Virus record (IMG/VR): IMGVR_UViG_3300046499_000591
Location: 1 to 64,000 of that record
Reading direction: 5' to 3' (one strand)
Length of the DNA stretch: 64,000 bases
Source: a virus
The notes under the pieces were generated by a model that was not told the origin of the DNA, made no database searches, and saw only the letters and a list, made by a program, of their open reading frames with translations. Within the stretch, counting starts at the first letter, position 1; the number at the start of each line of letters is the position of its first letter. Position numbers and translations under genes: made by a program. Shown one piece after another: positions 16,711 through 25,800 of the stretch.

Positions 16711-18207
16711 TTGAGCGCTGCGCTCGAAAACGTCACCGCGGAGACCCTGGACGCCATCAGCAAGGCGCAGACCACGGGCATCCTGACCAACACCGGCGTC
16801 TACAGCTACGACCTGTCCGGACTGGTCAGCCTCATCCCGGTCCACACCCCGTTCCGTGACCTCGTGTCCCGCGTCAAGTCCACGGACGGTAACCCGTTCG
16901 CGAACTGGCGCGCGATCATGGACACGACCGCCGCCCAGCCGGACCCGTCGATGGGCTTCGACTTCGCGGCCAACGAAGTCGTGTTCTCCGAGCAGGACTT
17001 CCAGGCCCGGTACAAGCCGACCGGCCTCGCCGGCATGGCCACCCAGGACGCCTTCGACCTGGGCACCGGCTACGCCGACCCGTTCCAGATCGCGACGTTC
17101 CAGACCCTGAACCAGGTTCTGATCGGTGACGACCGCAAGCTGATCGGCGGCCAGTCCTTCGCGCTCGCCCGGCCGGCCGCGCCGACCATCGCGCAGGTCG
17201 CGACCGGCGGCACCATCGGCGCCGTCGCCGTGTTCGTCGGTGTCGCGGCCCGCACCGGCTCCGGCTACTACTACGGGTCCGGCAACAGCCAGGGCAACTC
17301 CGGGTCGACCACGTTCGCGTCGGGCGCCACCAACAGCCTCACCGCGACCGTCGGCGCGGTCCGCGGTGCGGTCGCCTACGACTGGTTCCAGTCGGCGAAC
17401 GGCTCGACCTGGTTCTACTACACGACCACCACGGTCAACACCGTCTCGATGAACAAGGTCATCGGCTCGAACCAGGCGCTCCCGTCGGGCATCGCCGTGC
17501 CGGACCTCACGAGCAACTGGAAGGGCGCCGCGGCCACCGTCCCGACGTTCAACGCGGCGGCCGACAACGGGTCGGCCAACGCGAACGACTACGACGGTTT
17601 CCTCGCCAGCCTCAGCGGCGACTACAACGGAAGCGGTCAGTGGGTGCAGCCCGGCACCGGCACCACCAACCCGTCGATCTTCAAGAGCCTCGACGGCGCC
17701 GCGCTGACCCTCTCGGGCGGAAGCGTTCAGGAGATCGAGAACTACATCTTCCTGAACCTGTGGAACCAGATCAAGGCGTCCCCGACCGCGCTCATGATGA
17801 ACGCGCAGCAGGCCCAGGAGATCGCGAACCTGGTCCTCGGCTCGACCTCGGCGACGACCTTCCTGAACACCGACCAGTCCGGGCGCATCAGCGTGACCGC
17901 GGGTGGCCGGGTCGGCGAGATCGTCAACGCCCCGGCCGGCGGCATCACCGTGCCCATCGAGGTCCACACCTCGCTGCCCCCGGGCACGATCATCGCCCGC
18001 ACCGACCGCGTGCCTTTCCCCCAGGCCAACATCTCGAACGTCCTCGAGTACCGGAACCTGCGCGACTGCGCGCAGTTCGACTACGGCATCAGCCGCAACC
18101 CCGGCGTGGCCGGCGGCGGCCCCCGCCGCGAGTTCGAGATCCGCTCCGTCGGCGCGTTCGTGAACCGCGCCCCCGTCGCGATGGCGACCCTCTCCAACGT
18201 CGGCTAA
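16711..18207 (+). CDS. Major capsid protein
   Basis: 498 residues from the TTG at 16711, chosen because AGGAGG lies 6 bases upstream; an ATG at 16693 overlaps the terminator. The order of genes and the C-terminal features (IIARTDRVPFPQANISNVLE, then RREFEIRSVGAFVNRAPVA) fit an HK97-fold capsid subunit. Residues about 150-260 form a separate beta-rich, Tyr/Ser/Gly-rich block (GSGYYYGSGNSQ, AVAYDWFQSANGSTWFYY) that looks like an Ig-like surface insertion. Confidence 0.85.
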   Translation: MSAALENVTAETLDAISKAQTTGILTNTGVYSYDLSGLVSLIPVHTPFRDLVSRVKSTDGNPFANWRAIMDTTAAQPDPSMGFDFAANEVVFSEQDFQARYKPTGLAGMATQDAFDLGTGYADPFQIATFQTLNQVLIGDDRKLIGGQSFALARPAAPTIAQVATGGTIGAVAVFVGVAARTGSGYYYGSGNSQGNSGSTTFASGATNSLTATVGAVRGAVAYDWFQSANGSTWFYYTTTTVNTVSMNKVIGSNQALPSGIAVPDLTSNWKGAAATVPTFNAAADNGSANANDYDGFLASLSGDYNGSGQWVQPGTGTTNPSIFKSLDGAALTLSGGSVQEIENYIFLNLWNQIKASPTALMMNAQQAQEIANLVLGSTSATTFLNTDQSGRISVTAGGRVGEIVNAPAGGITVPIEVHTSLPPGTIIARTDRVPFPQANISNVLEYRNLRDCAQFDYGISRNPGVAGGGPRREFEIRSVGAFVNRAPVAMATLSNVG

Positions 18208-18213
18208 GCCCGT

Positions 18214-18245
18214 CGGGGCCCCGCAGCACCCGCTGCGGGGCCCCG
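18214..18245 (+). terminator. 14-bp hairpin after the capsid gene
   Basis: Perfect 14-bp stem with a 4-nt loop, no T run. It may stop or slow polymerase, or protect the 3' end of the capsid message. Confidence 0.6.
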
Positions 18246-18292
18246 GCCCGGCGTCCTCCCGTCTTCCCTCACCCCTCTTGATTGGAGCAGGC

Positions 18293-18685
18293 ATGCGCCT
18301 GTACTCGCGCATGGGCACCGTCGCCCTTGACGACCCCGAATACGGCAACTTCCAGGCCGATGCGGCCGGCGGCTTCGACTTCCCCGACGAGGTGTCGGAC
18401 CGGCTCCACGGTTTCCACTTCCGCGGCAAGCCGATGTGGGAGACGGACGTCGAGCGGCAGAACCGCCTCATGTCCGAGGAGCTGGAGCGCCGCAAGGACC
18501 CCGCAACGCTGCTGTCCGCGGTCGAGCAGCTCGTCAAGGCCGCGTCCGCGACCGCCGCCCTCACCGCCCAGGCCCCCGCCGCGCCCGCGCCGGCCCCCGC
18601 CGAGCCCGTCACGCCGGCCGAGCCGGCACCTGCGGCCAAGAAGGCCCCCGCCAAGCGATCCGCCGCCAAGACGGCCGACCAGTAA
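18293..18685 (+). CDS. Head-tail region protein with Ala/Pro-rich tail
   Basis: 130 residues from the ATG at 18293 (GGAGCA upstream). Residues 1-55 look folded (FPDEVSDRLHGFHFRGKPMW), then a helix, then an Ala/Pro/Lys low-complexity tail (PAAKKAPAKRSAAK). Its position after the capsid suggests a head accessory or connector role. Confidence 0.5.
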   Translation: MRLYSRMGTVALDDPEYGNFQADAAGGFDFPDEVSDRLHGFHFRGKPMWETDVERQNRLMSEELERRKDPATLLSAVEQLVKAASATAALTAQAPAAPAPAPAEPVTPAEPAPAAKKAPAKRSAAKTADQ

Positions 18686-18711
18686 CCCGGCCCCGAGGGA
18701 GGTGACCGCCC

Positions 18712-19560
18712 ATGGCTGCCACCCCGTACGTGACCGCCGCCGAGTTCGTCGCTCACCCGACGTACCTGGACCTCGAGACGCTACGCCCCGGCATCATGGA
18801 CCCGGACGCGCAGACGGCCGAGCTGACGAACGTGCTCCTCATGTCGTCCGCTTGGGCCGACAACGTCTGTAACCAGCCGCTCGGCGCGCACCGCGTCGAC
18901 CTCGGCACCCAGGGCCGCATCGACGCGGACGGCAACTTGATTGTCTTCCCGTCGGACCGGCCCGTACTGTCCGTCGACGCGGTCTCCTACGGCTCCACGT
19001 TCTCCCGCATGGCGTACGTCCCCCGGCCGGCGGCGAGGGTCGACAAGAACCAGACGATCTATGTCCCCGTCGGGGGAACCGCGACCCGCGGCCGCGTCTG
19101 GGTCGACATCACGTACACGGCCGGCTGGGTATCCACCCTTCTCGCCGAGGACGCGTTCGCCGGCGTCAACTCGCTGACCGTCCTCGACCCCACCGGCATC
19201 ATGCCCGGCGCCTCCTACCGACTGTGGGAGCCCGGCGTCGAGGAGACCGTCACCGTCGCCCCGACCTGGACCCCGCCACCCGTCACGGCCCCGGCAACGC
19301 CCGTAGCGGTACCGCTGACCGCCCCGACCATGCACGCCCACAACGAGGGCGCCGGATGGTCCGGCATGCCGGCAGACATGCGCCTGGCGGTCGTCAACTA
19401 CACGATCAGTCAACTGATGCGCCCGGACACCGCGGCGGAGGACTCCTACCCGGACACCTCACTGTCCGCCGGCACCCGCCAAGCGGACAGCCGTAGGGAC
19501 GGCAGCGGCCTCGTCCGCGAGGCCGAACGGATCCTCGGCTCGTATGCGAGGCGCATGTGA
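18712..19560 (+). CDS. Head-tail connector (adaptor-like) protein
   Basis: 282 residues. The N-terminal helical part and YVTAAEFVAHPTYLDLETLR resemble phage head-tail adaptor proteins. A beta-rich middle (RGRVWVDITYTAGWV) is an added domain, and the C-terminus is helical (LVREAERILGSYARRM). Its end overlaps the next start (GTGA). Confidence 0.65.
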   Translation: MAATPYVTAAEFVAHPTYLDLETLRPGIMDPDAQTAELTNVLLMSSAWADNVCNQPLGAHRVDLGTQGRIDADGNLIVFPSDRPVLSVDAVSYGSTFSRMAYVPRPAARVDKNQTIYVPVGGTATRGRVWVDITYTAGWVSTLLAEDAFAGVNSLTVLDPTGIMPGASYRLWEPGVEETVTVAPTWTPPPVTAPATPVAVPLTAPTMHAHNEGAGWSGMPADMRLAVVNYTISQLMRPDTAAEDSYPDTSLSAGTRQADSRRDGSGLVREAERILGSYARRM

Positions 19561-20093
19561 GCGTCCAAGAAGCCCTCGACGGCATGTGCCGCTACTTCGG
19601 CGGCGACTACGACCCGCAGACCCGCACCTACCGCTCGTCCCCGCTGTCGAAATACGGCGTCGGTGTCGTGCGTCGGGCGTGGGGGAAACGCGACGACCAC
19701 GCCGACTACTTCTGGGGCCAGCCCCCCGGCTCCCGCACCGGTTGCCAGATCGTGGTGTTCATCCCCCGGCACTCCGAGCGGCGGATCACCGTCGGCGGCG
19801 AGCACGGCGGCATGAAGCAAGTCACCTACGAGGTGACGCTCAACTGCTACATCCGATCGAACAGCGGCTACGCCGAGGACGCCCAAGACGACGTCCACGC
19901 CCTCCGTGACGCCCTCGTCGAACACATGCGGAAAGACCGCACCCTCGGCGGCGCGGTCTTCCAGGCCGGCGAGCACACCGACGGCGGCATGGACGGAATC
20001 GACTTCCGATACGCCCAGCCCGAGACCAAGGCCGAACTCACCAAGTCGTTCCTCGAGATCACGTTCGCCGCGATCGAGTTCGTCAACGCCTGA
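19557..20093 (+). CDS. Tail terminator / neck protein candidate
   Basis: 178 residues from the GTG overlapping the previous stop. The pattern EVTLNCYIRSNSGYAEDAQD then FLEITFAAIEFVNA, a beta sheet with a helix of about 20 residues between (DVHALRDALVEHMRK), fits tail-completion proteins that close the tail tube. Assigned largely by position. Confidence 0.55.
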   Translation: MSVQEALDGMCRYFGGDYDPQTRTYRSSPLSKYGVGVVRRAWGKRDDHADYFWGQPPGSRTGCQIVVFIPRHSERRITVGGEHGGMKQVTYEVTLNCYIRSNSGYAEDAQDDVHALRDALVEHMRKDRTLGGAVFQAGEHTDGGMDGIDFRYAQPETKAELTKSFLEITFAAIEFVNA

Positions 20094-20138
20094 CCGGCCG
20101 CATCTTCCCCCGCCCCCTTCTCTGCCTGCGGAGTCCGC

Positions 20139-20474
20139 ATGCCCACTTCCAAGTCCGCCAAGGACACCGACCCGACGCCGCAGCCGGAACCGTCCGCCGC
20201 GCCGGCCGCCGTCGACACCCCCGCGCCGGCCCCCGCCGAGGCACCCGATCCGGCCGACACGACCGGGCCGCCCCCGGGCGTCTACGCCTACTCGTACTTC
20301 GCCGACTGCGTGTACCCGCACGTCCCGCTGTCCGCCCGCGCCGCGACCGCCGACGCCCCCGCGACCATCTTCGACTGGCCTTTCGGGCCGCCCGACGACG
20401 GCCGCTGGACCCCGACCAGCAAGAGCCCGAACCAGGCCGCCGACAATGCGCCGGCGCCCTCCAGCGAGGAGTAA
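20139..20474 (+). CDS. Pro/Ala-rich small protein before the tail tube gene
   Basis: 111 residues. Low-complexity N-terminus (PQPEPSAAPAAVDTPAPAPA), then a short aromatic block GVYAYSYFADCVYPHVPLS and FDWPFGPPDDGRW. It stops 4 bases before the next gene. Function unknown. Confidence 0.5.
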   Translation: MPTSKSAKDTDPTPQPEPSAAPAAVDTPAPAPAEAPDPADTTGPPPGVYAYSYFADCVYPHVPLSARAATADAPATIFDWPFGPPDDGRWTPTSKSPNQAADNAPAPSSEE

Positions 20475-20477
20475 CCG

Positions 20478-21728
20478 GTGGCCCCGACGCCCGTAACCTA
20501 TGCACCCGCGAAGCAGTTCATCGGCATCGCCACCGAGACCACCCAGGGAACGCCGGTCCCGATGACGGCGACGATCCTCGTCGACGAGGCCAAGCCCAAG
20601 GACAACCCCCAGTTCCTCGACGACAAGTCGTGGCGTGGGTCGATGGGCACCGACAGCTTCGCCAAGATCGCCGGCACGAAGATAGCCGAGGTCGAACTCG
20701 GCGGCCCCGCATACGGCGACGCCCTCGGCTATTTCATGCGGAACATCCTCGGTGACCTCTCCTGCACCGGCACGTCGACCGGTACGGGCGGTACCACGCT
20801 GTCCGCGCCCGGCCTCGTCGGCGCCGCCTCGATCAGCACCGCGGCGACCATCCCGGCCGGCACGACTGTGCAGATCGGCAGCGGCGCGACCGCCGAGTGC
20901 TTCGTCACCGGCACGCCCACCGGCTCCGGCCCGTACACCATCCCGCTCGCCACCCCGGCCGGCGGCCTCGTGTACGGGCACGCCGCCTCGCAGCCCGTGC
21001 AGCCCGTCACCGCCCCGTTCACGCAGGCCCACTCCCTGCTGAACTCCGGCGGCGGCCAGCCGGTGTCGCACACCATCACGCACTTCCTCGGCCCGACCGC
21101 GACGTCCGGGGCACGCCAGTACCCGGGCTTCTGCATGTCCGAACTCGGCCTCAAATGGAACGCTGAGAGCGAGCTTTTGACGTGGTCCGGCAAGGGCACG
21201 TCGTGGCCGTCCGTCCCGGCCGGCGCTGCGCCCGTCGCCGCCCCGTCGCTGACCCTGCCTGTCGCCTCCTGGCGCATGGTCGTCGGTATCGGCGGCCCCG
21301 CGGTCGGCGGGACGCTCGTCAACACCATCACCGACGGCGAGCTGACGATCAAGCGGGAGCTGTCCCCGTACTACACGGTGTCGGGCACCCAGAACCCGTA
21401 CATCATCCAGCGCGGCGGCCTCAGCGTCGAAGGCAAGCTGAACTTCATCGCGGCCGACGAGTCCCCGCTGCTCTGGATGCTGAACAACACCCAGCCGCAG
21501 CTTCAGCTCTACCTCGACAACGGCCTCACCGGCGCGAACAAGCTCGTCTTCCAGGTCGATTGCCAGATCGCGGCGTTCACCGAGTCCGAGGCCGACGGCA
21601 CCAAGTCGGCCGTGGAGTACGGCAACGGCTTCCAGGCGCTGTTCAACACCACCAACGCCGGCGGCAGCGGCGGCTACTCGCCGATCAAGGCCAGCCTCAC
21701 CAACAGCGTCCCGGCCGGCACCTACTAA
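20478..21728 (+). CDS. Major tail (tube) protein
   Basis: 416 residues. Starts with KQFIGIATETTQGTPVPMTAT, the usual opening of siphophage tube proteins, and has a repeated beta pattern with EVELGGPAYGDALGYFM and LTIKRELSPYYTVSGTQNPY. Its position before the frameshifted chaperones and tape measure supports the call. A Gly/Thr/Pro-rich insertion around residues 95-190 may be surface exposed. Confidence 0.85.
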   Translation: MAPTPVTYAPAKQFIGIATETTQGTPVPMTATILVDEAKPKDNPQFLDDKSWRGSMGTDSFAKIAGTKIAEVELGGPAYGDALGYFMRNILGDLSCTGTSTGTGGTTLSAPGLVGAASISTAATIPAGTTVQIGSGATAECFVTGTPTGSGPYTIPLATPAGGLVYGHAASQPVQPVTAPFTQAHSLLNSGGGQPVSHTITHFLGPTATSGARQYPGFCMSELGLKWNAESELLTWSGKGTSWPSVPAGAAPVAAPSLTLPVASWRMVVGIGGPAVGGTLVNTITDGELTIKRELSPYYTVSGTQNPYIIQRGGLSVEGKLNFIAADESPLLWMLNNTQPQLQLYLDNGLTGANKLVFQVDCQIAAFTESEADGTKSAVEYGNGFQALFNTTNAGGSGGYSPIKASLTNSVPAGTY

Positions 21729-21784
21729 GCCCCGCCGGCGCCACCCCACCCCCTTCACGTCTTCGCCCTCGAATCGGAGCCCTC

Positions 21785-22147
21785 ATGTCTGTCACCGAAC
21801 GCGTCACCCTCCCGTCCGGCGGATGGGTCCAGCTGCGCGACCCGCACACCCTCCGCCGCGGCGACAAGCAGAGGGCGATGCGTGCCGTCCAGGACACCGA
21901 CGCCGGAGAACTGTCCCAGGCCCTTGACCTCATCAACGGCCTCCTCACCGTCCTCATCATCGACTGGTCGTACCCGTACCCGATCCCCAGCGAGACGCCC
22001 GGGTCCCTGGACCTCATCCCGCTCGAGGACGACGACGCGCTCTCCGAGTCCGTCGAGGCGGCCCGCACCCTCCTCTTCCCGGGTAAGCCCGACCCGGTGA
22101 AGGACTCGAAGGACCCGGCGTCCCCTATCGAGCCCTCCGCCGACTAA
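21785..22147 (+). CDS. Tail assembly chaperone, upstream (G-type) protein
   Basis: 120 residues from the ATG at 21785. Contains RGDKQRAMRAVQD and an acidic end. It lies between tube and tape-measure genes, as the G protein does in siphophages. A second reading frame continues past its stop (see the next entry). Confidence 0.75.
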   Translation: MSVTERVTLPSGGWVQLRDPHTLRRGDKQRAMRAVQDTDAGELSQALDLINGLLTVLIIDWSYPYPIPSETPGSLDLIPLEDDDALSESVEAARTLLFPGKPDPVKDSKDPASPIEPSAD

Positions 22148-22371
22148 GGGCGCGGCTGGAGGGGCACACCGTCCCGCCCACCCACCCCATCACCGTCGTC
22201 GACCGGGCGTACGACTACCTCTGGTACGCCGAGCGGTACCGATGGACGCCGGCCCAGGTCGACGAGATCCCGGCGTGGCTGGACGTGTGGCTGCCGTTGA
22301 TGGCCTCGGAGGTCGACGCCGCGAAGGAAGCGGCCCACGACAAGGCGATGCGGGAAGCCGAAAGGGGGTGA
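22087..22371 (+). CDS. Tail assembly chaperone T-part, made by -1 frameshift
   Basis: The -1 frame relative to the G gene is open from 22087 to the stop at 22369-22371 and has no start codon of its own before a clearly protein-like stretch (DRAYDYLWYAERYRWTPAQV, then WLDVWLPLMASEVDAAKEAA). G-GT frameshifting is the rule for tail chaperones. The shift must occur after the -1-frame TAA at 22084. A CCCGGTG at 22093-22099 is a candidate but not a perfect XXXYYYZ site. Confidence 0.7.
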   Translation, partial: ARPGEGLEGPGVPYRALRRLRARLEGHTVPPTHPITVVDRAYDYLWYAERYRWTPAQVDEIPAWLDVWLPLMASEVDAAKEAAHDKAMREAERG

Positions 22372-22375
22372 CCGC

Positions 22376-22837
22376 ATGGCCGGGTCGTCCGTCGAGGTCA
22401 TCGGCGTCGCCCAACTAAACCGCGCGTTCGAGGGCATGGTCGCGTCGCTGAACGCGGCGACGCGGACCGCGACGGGGCAGGCATCCCACCTCCTCGAGCG
22501 GCACATCAAGGCCACGCTGGCGACGTCCAGTCACCCGCGGGGCACACCGACGCCCTCGAGCCCGGGGGAGCCCCCGTCACTCGTGACGGGCACCCTGCGC
22601 CGTTCCATCTCCGTGAAGGGCCCCGTCCCGCTCGGCATGGGCCGGTGGGAGGCCCAGGTCGGTCCGACGGCCGTGTACGGGCGGATCCAGGAACTCGGCG
22701 GCGTCACCGGCCGCGGAGGCGCCACCGTGCTACCCGCCCGCCCGTACGTACGCCCGTCGTACGAACGGCTCGCCGCGAGCGGCGCACTAACCAACCTCTA
22801 CCACTCGGCATGGCGCGCAGCCATCAACCGCCACTGA
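22376..22837 (+). CDS. HK97 gp10-like protein
   Basis: 153 residues, GGGGG upstream. The segment VYGRIQELGGVTGRGG then LPARPYVRPSYERL is characteristic of the HK97-gp10 family, tail-completion or minor head proteins. The family normally sits among the connector genes; here it follows the chaperones and precedes the tape measure. Confidence 0.7.
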   Translation: MAGSSVEVIGVAQLNRAFEGMVASLNAATRTATGQASHLLERHIKATLATSSHPRGTPTPSSPGEPPSLVTGTLRRSISVKGPVPLGMGRWEAQVGPTAVYGRIQELGGVTGRGGATVLPARPYVRPSYERLAASGALTNLYHSAWRAAINRH

Positions 22838-22882
22838 CGTAACACGCGCCCGGAGGCGCCCAACCCTGGAAAGGGGGGCGCC

Positions 22883-25800
22883 GTGTCCGAGGGCACCCTT
22901 CTCCCGCCCGTAGTCGTCCGCCTCATGGGCGACATGACCCAGCTTCGCGGCACCCTCGCGACGGCTCGTACGCAGGTCGACGGCACGGCGAGCGGGTTCA
23001 AGAAGGCCGGCGCCACCGCGTACGCCGGCCTCGCCCAGATGGGCCGCTCGGTGTCCCTGATCGGCGTGGGTGTCGCCGCGGCCAGCGTCAAAATGGCCGG
23101 CGACTTCCAGGCGAAGACGATGGTCCTGCATACCGCGGCCGGCGAGAGCGTCAAGAACCTCGCCACGGTCCGGAAGGGCATCCTCGACATCTCGTCCGGC
23201 ACCGGTACCGGCATCGAGAACTTGACCGACGGCATGTACCAGATTGAGAAGGCCGGTTACCGCGGCGCCGGCGGCCTCAAGGTACTCAAGGCCGCGTCCC
23301 AGGGCGCCCGCGAGGAGAACGCATCCCTCGAGTCCGTCACCAACGCGATGACGTCGGTGATGGCGTCGTACCACCTCAAGGCCACGGACTCCGTCCGTGT
23401 CATGAATGGTATGAAAACGGCCGCCGGCGAGGGCAAGATGACCATGGAGGAGTTCGCCGGCTCCCTGTCGACGGTCCTCCCCATCGCCTCGGCGAACAAC
23501 ATCAGTTTCGGACAGGTGTCCGGCGCCCTCGCAACGCTCACCCAGCACGGTACGAGCGCCCGCGAGGGCACCCAGGAACTCGCCAACACCATCCGGAACC
23601 TGGCCGCGCCCAACAACGTCGCGACGTCGACAATGCAGCGGTTCGGACTGTCCTCCACGGACGTCTCCACCAAGCTCGGCAAGCGAGGTCTGACCGGCAC
23701 ACTGGACCTGCTCACCAAGACCGTGCTCGGGAAGATGGGCAAGTCCGGCACAGTCCTGCTCTCGGCGTTCAACAACTCCAAGCAGGCCGCCTCCAACCTC
23801 AAGACGATGCTCGAGCAGATGCCTGCCGGCGTGAGGAAACTCGCGACGGGTCTGCAAAACGGCTCGACGAACGTCAAGGCGTACGGCAAGGCAATCAAAC
23901 AACTGCCGGCCGACCAGTACGCGATGGGGCAGCAGTTCGCGACCCTCTACGAGAAGTCGCACGGCTTCAACGACGCCCTCAAGCGGGGCGGGCCGGCGGC
24001 GTCCACGTACACCGACTCCATCAAGAAGATGACCGGCGGCGCGACCGGCCTCAACACCACCCTGATGCTCACCGGTGAGAACACCGAGGGATTCAAGGAC
24101 CGGGTCGGGAAGGTCAGCGCGTCGTTCAACCACGCCTCCAAGAACGTCGAGGGCTGGGACGCCACCCAGAAGCTTTTCAACGTCCAGATGGCGAAGGCCA
24201 AGCAGACCCTGCAAGTCCTCGCCATCGAGATCGGCACCAAGCTGATACCGGTCATCACGTCCGTGATCAGTTGGTTCGGGAAGCACAAGGACATCGCCGT
24301 CGCCCTCGCGGCGGTCATCGGCGGTGTCCTCGCCCTGTCCGTCGTCGCCTACGCGGCGAAACTCGTCACGAGTGCAGCCAAGACCGTCGGCTCCTTCGCC
24401 AAGATGGGTGTCTCTGGGGTCAAGGCCGGCGCCAACGTCGTCAAGGGCTTCCGTAGCGCTTCCGTCGCCGCGTCCGACGCGTCGGGGATGGCGGGGACGT
24501 TCGGCGGCAAGCTCCGCAAGGGGTTCGACGCCGCGGCGCGGGGCGCGAAGTCGGCCGGTGGCGCGGTGAAGACCTTCGCCTCCGCCGTCGGCCGGGTGTC
24601 GGCGAGCGCGGGCAAGGCGGCCTGGTCGGGCCTCGTGTCCGGCATCAAGGGCGTGGGCGGGGCCATGAAGACGGCCGCCGTGCAGTCCGCGTCCTTCATA
24701 CGCAGCATGGCCGCGTCGGCGCTCGCCGGGCTTCGGGCGGCCGCCGCGTGGACGGCGCAGAAGGTTGCGCTCGTCGCGTCCGCCATCGCGGAGAAGGCCG
24801 CCGCGCTCGCCCAGTGGGCGCTGAACGTGGCGATGGACGCCAACCCGATGATGCTCATCGTCCTCGGCATCGTCGCCCTCGTCGCCGGCCTGGTCCTGGC
24901 CTACAACAAAATCGGCTGGTTCCGGGACCTCTGCAACGCCGCCTTCCACATGATCGGCGCCGCGGTCGGCTGGGTCGTCGACTTCGTCAAGGCGCACTGG
25001 CCGTTGCTGCTCGCGATCCTCACCGGCCCCATCGGTATCGCGGTCCTCCTGATCGTCAAATACTGGGGCAAGATCAAATCCGGCTTCCTGAGCGCCTACC
25101 ACGGCACCGTCAACGTCGGAAAGTCCCTGGTCAACTGGATCTCCGGCCTACCCGGGCGGGCGGGGAGCGCCCTGGCCTCCCTCGGCTCCCGGATCGTGTC
25201 GATTGCCACGCGCGCCTGGAACAGCTTCAAGACGGCCACGGTCAACAAGGCCGTTGACCTGATTGCGTGGGTCAAGGGCCTCCCCGGCAAGATCAAATCG
25301 GGGCTCGGCAACATGGGCAGCCTCCTCCTGTCTGCCGGCAAGGACCTGATCACCGGCTTCATCCACGGTGTCTCGTCGATGGCCTCGGCCGCAATCGACA
25401 AGGTCAAGTCGATCGGCTCGTCCGCGGTGTCGGGCATCAAGCACGTCTTCGGTATCCGCTCGCCGTCGCGAGTGTTCCGGCAGATCGGTATCTACCTCAA
25501 CGAGGGCCTGGTCGACGGTCTCACCGGCAGCACCGCCAAGGTGAAGACGGCGACGAAGCGTATCGAGACCCTCCTCATGCAGACCTACAACAAGGTCTCC
25601 GACCTCAAGGGCACCCACGGCGTCAGCAACAAGTGGGTGAAGCAGCACGAGGCATCGATCAAGAAGCTCGAGGCGTACGCCAAGAGGGAAGACAAGATCC
25701 TTCGCGCCCTCGCGTCCAAGCGTGACGCGGTCGCCGTCAAGATCAAGGCGGCACAGAAGACCCTCACGGATCTTCAGAAGAAGTGGACCGACGAGGTCAA

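Noticed and set aside
22079-22085. CCCGGGT as the slippery site of the tail chaperones
   Set aside because: A -1 slip there would meet TAA at 22084-22086 at once, so it cannot give the fusion.
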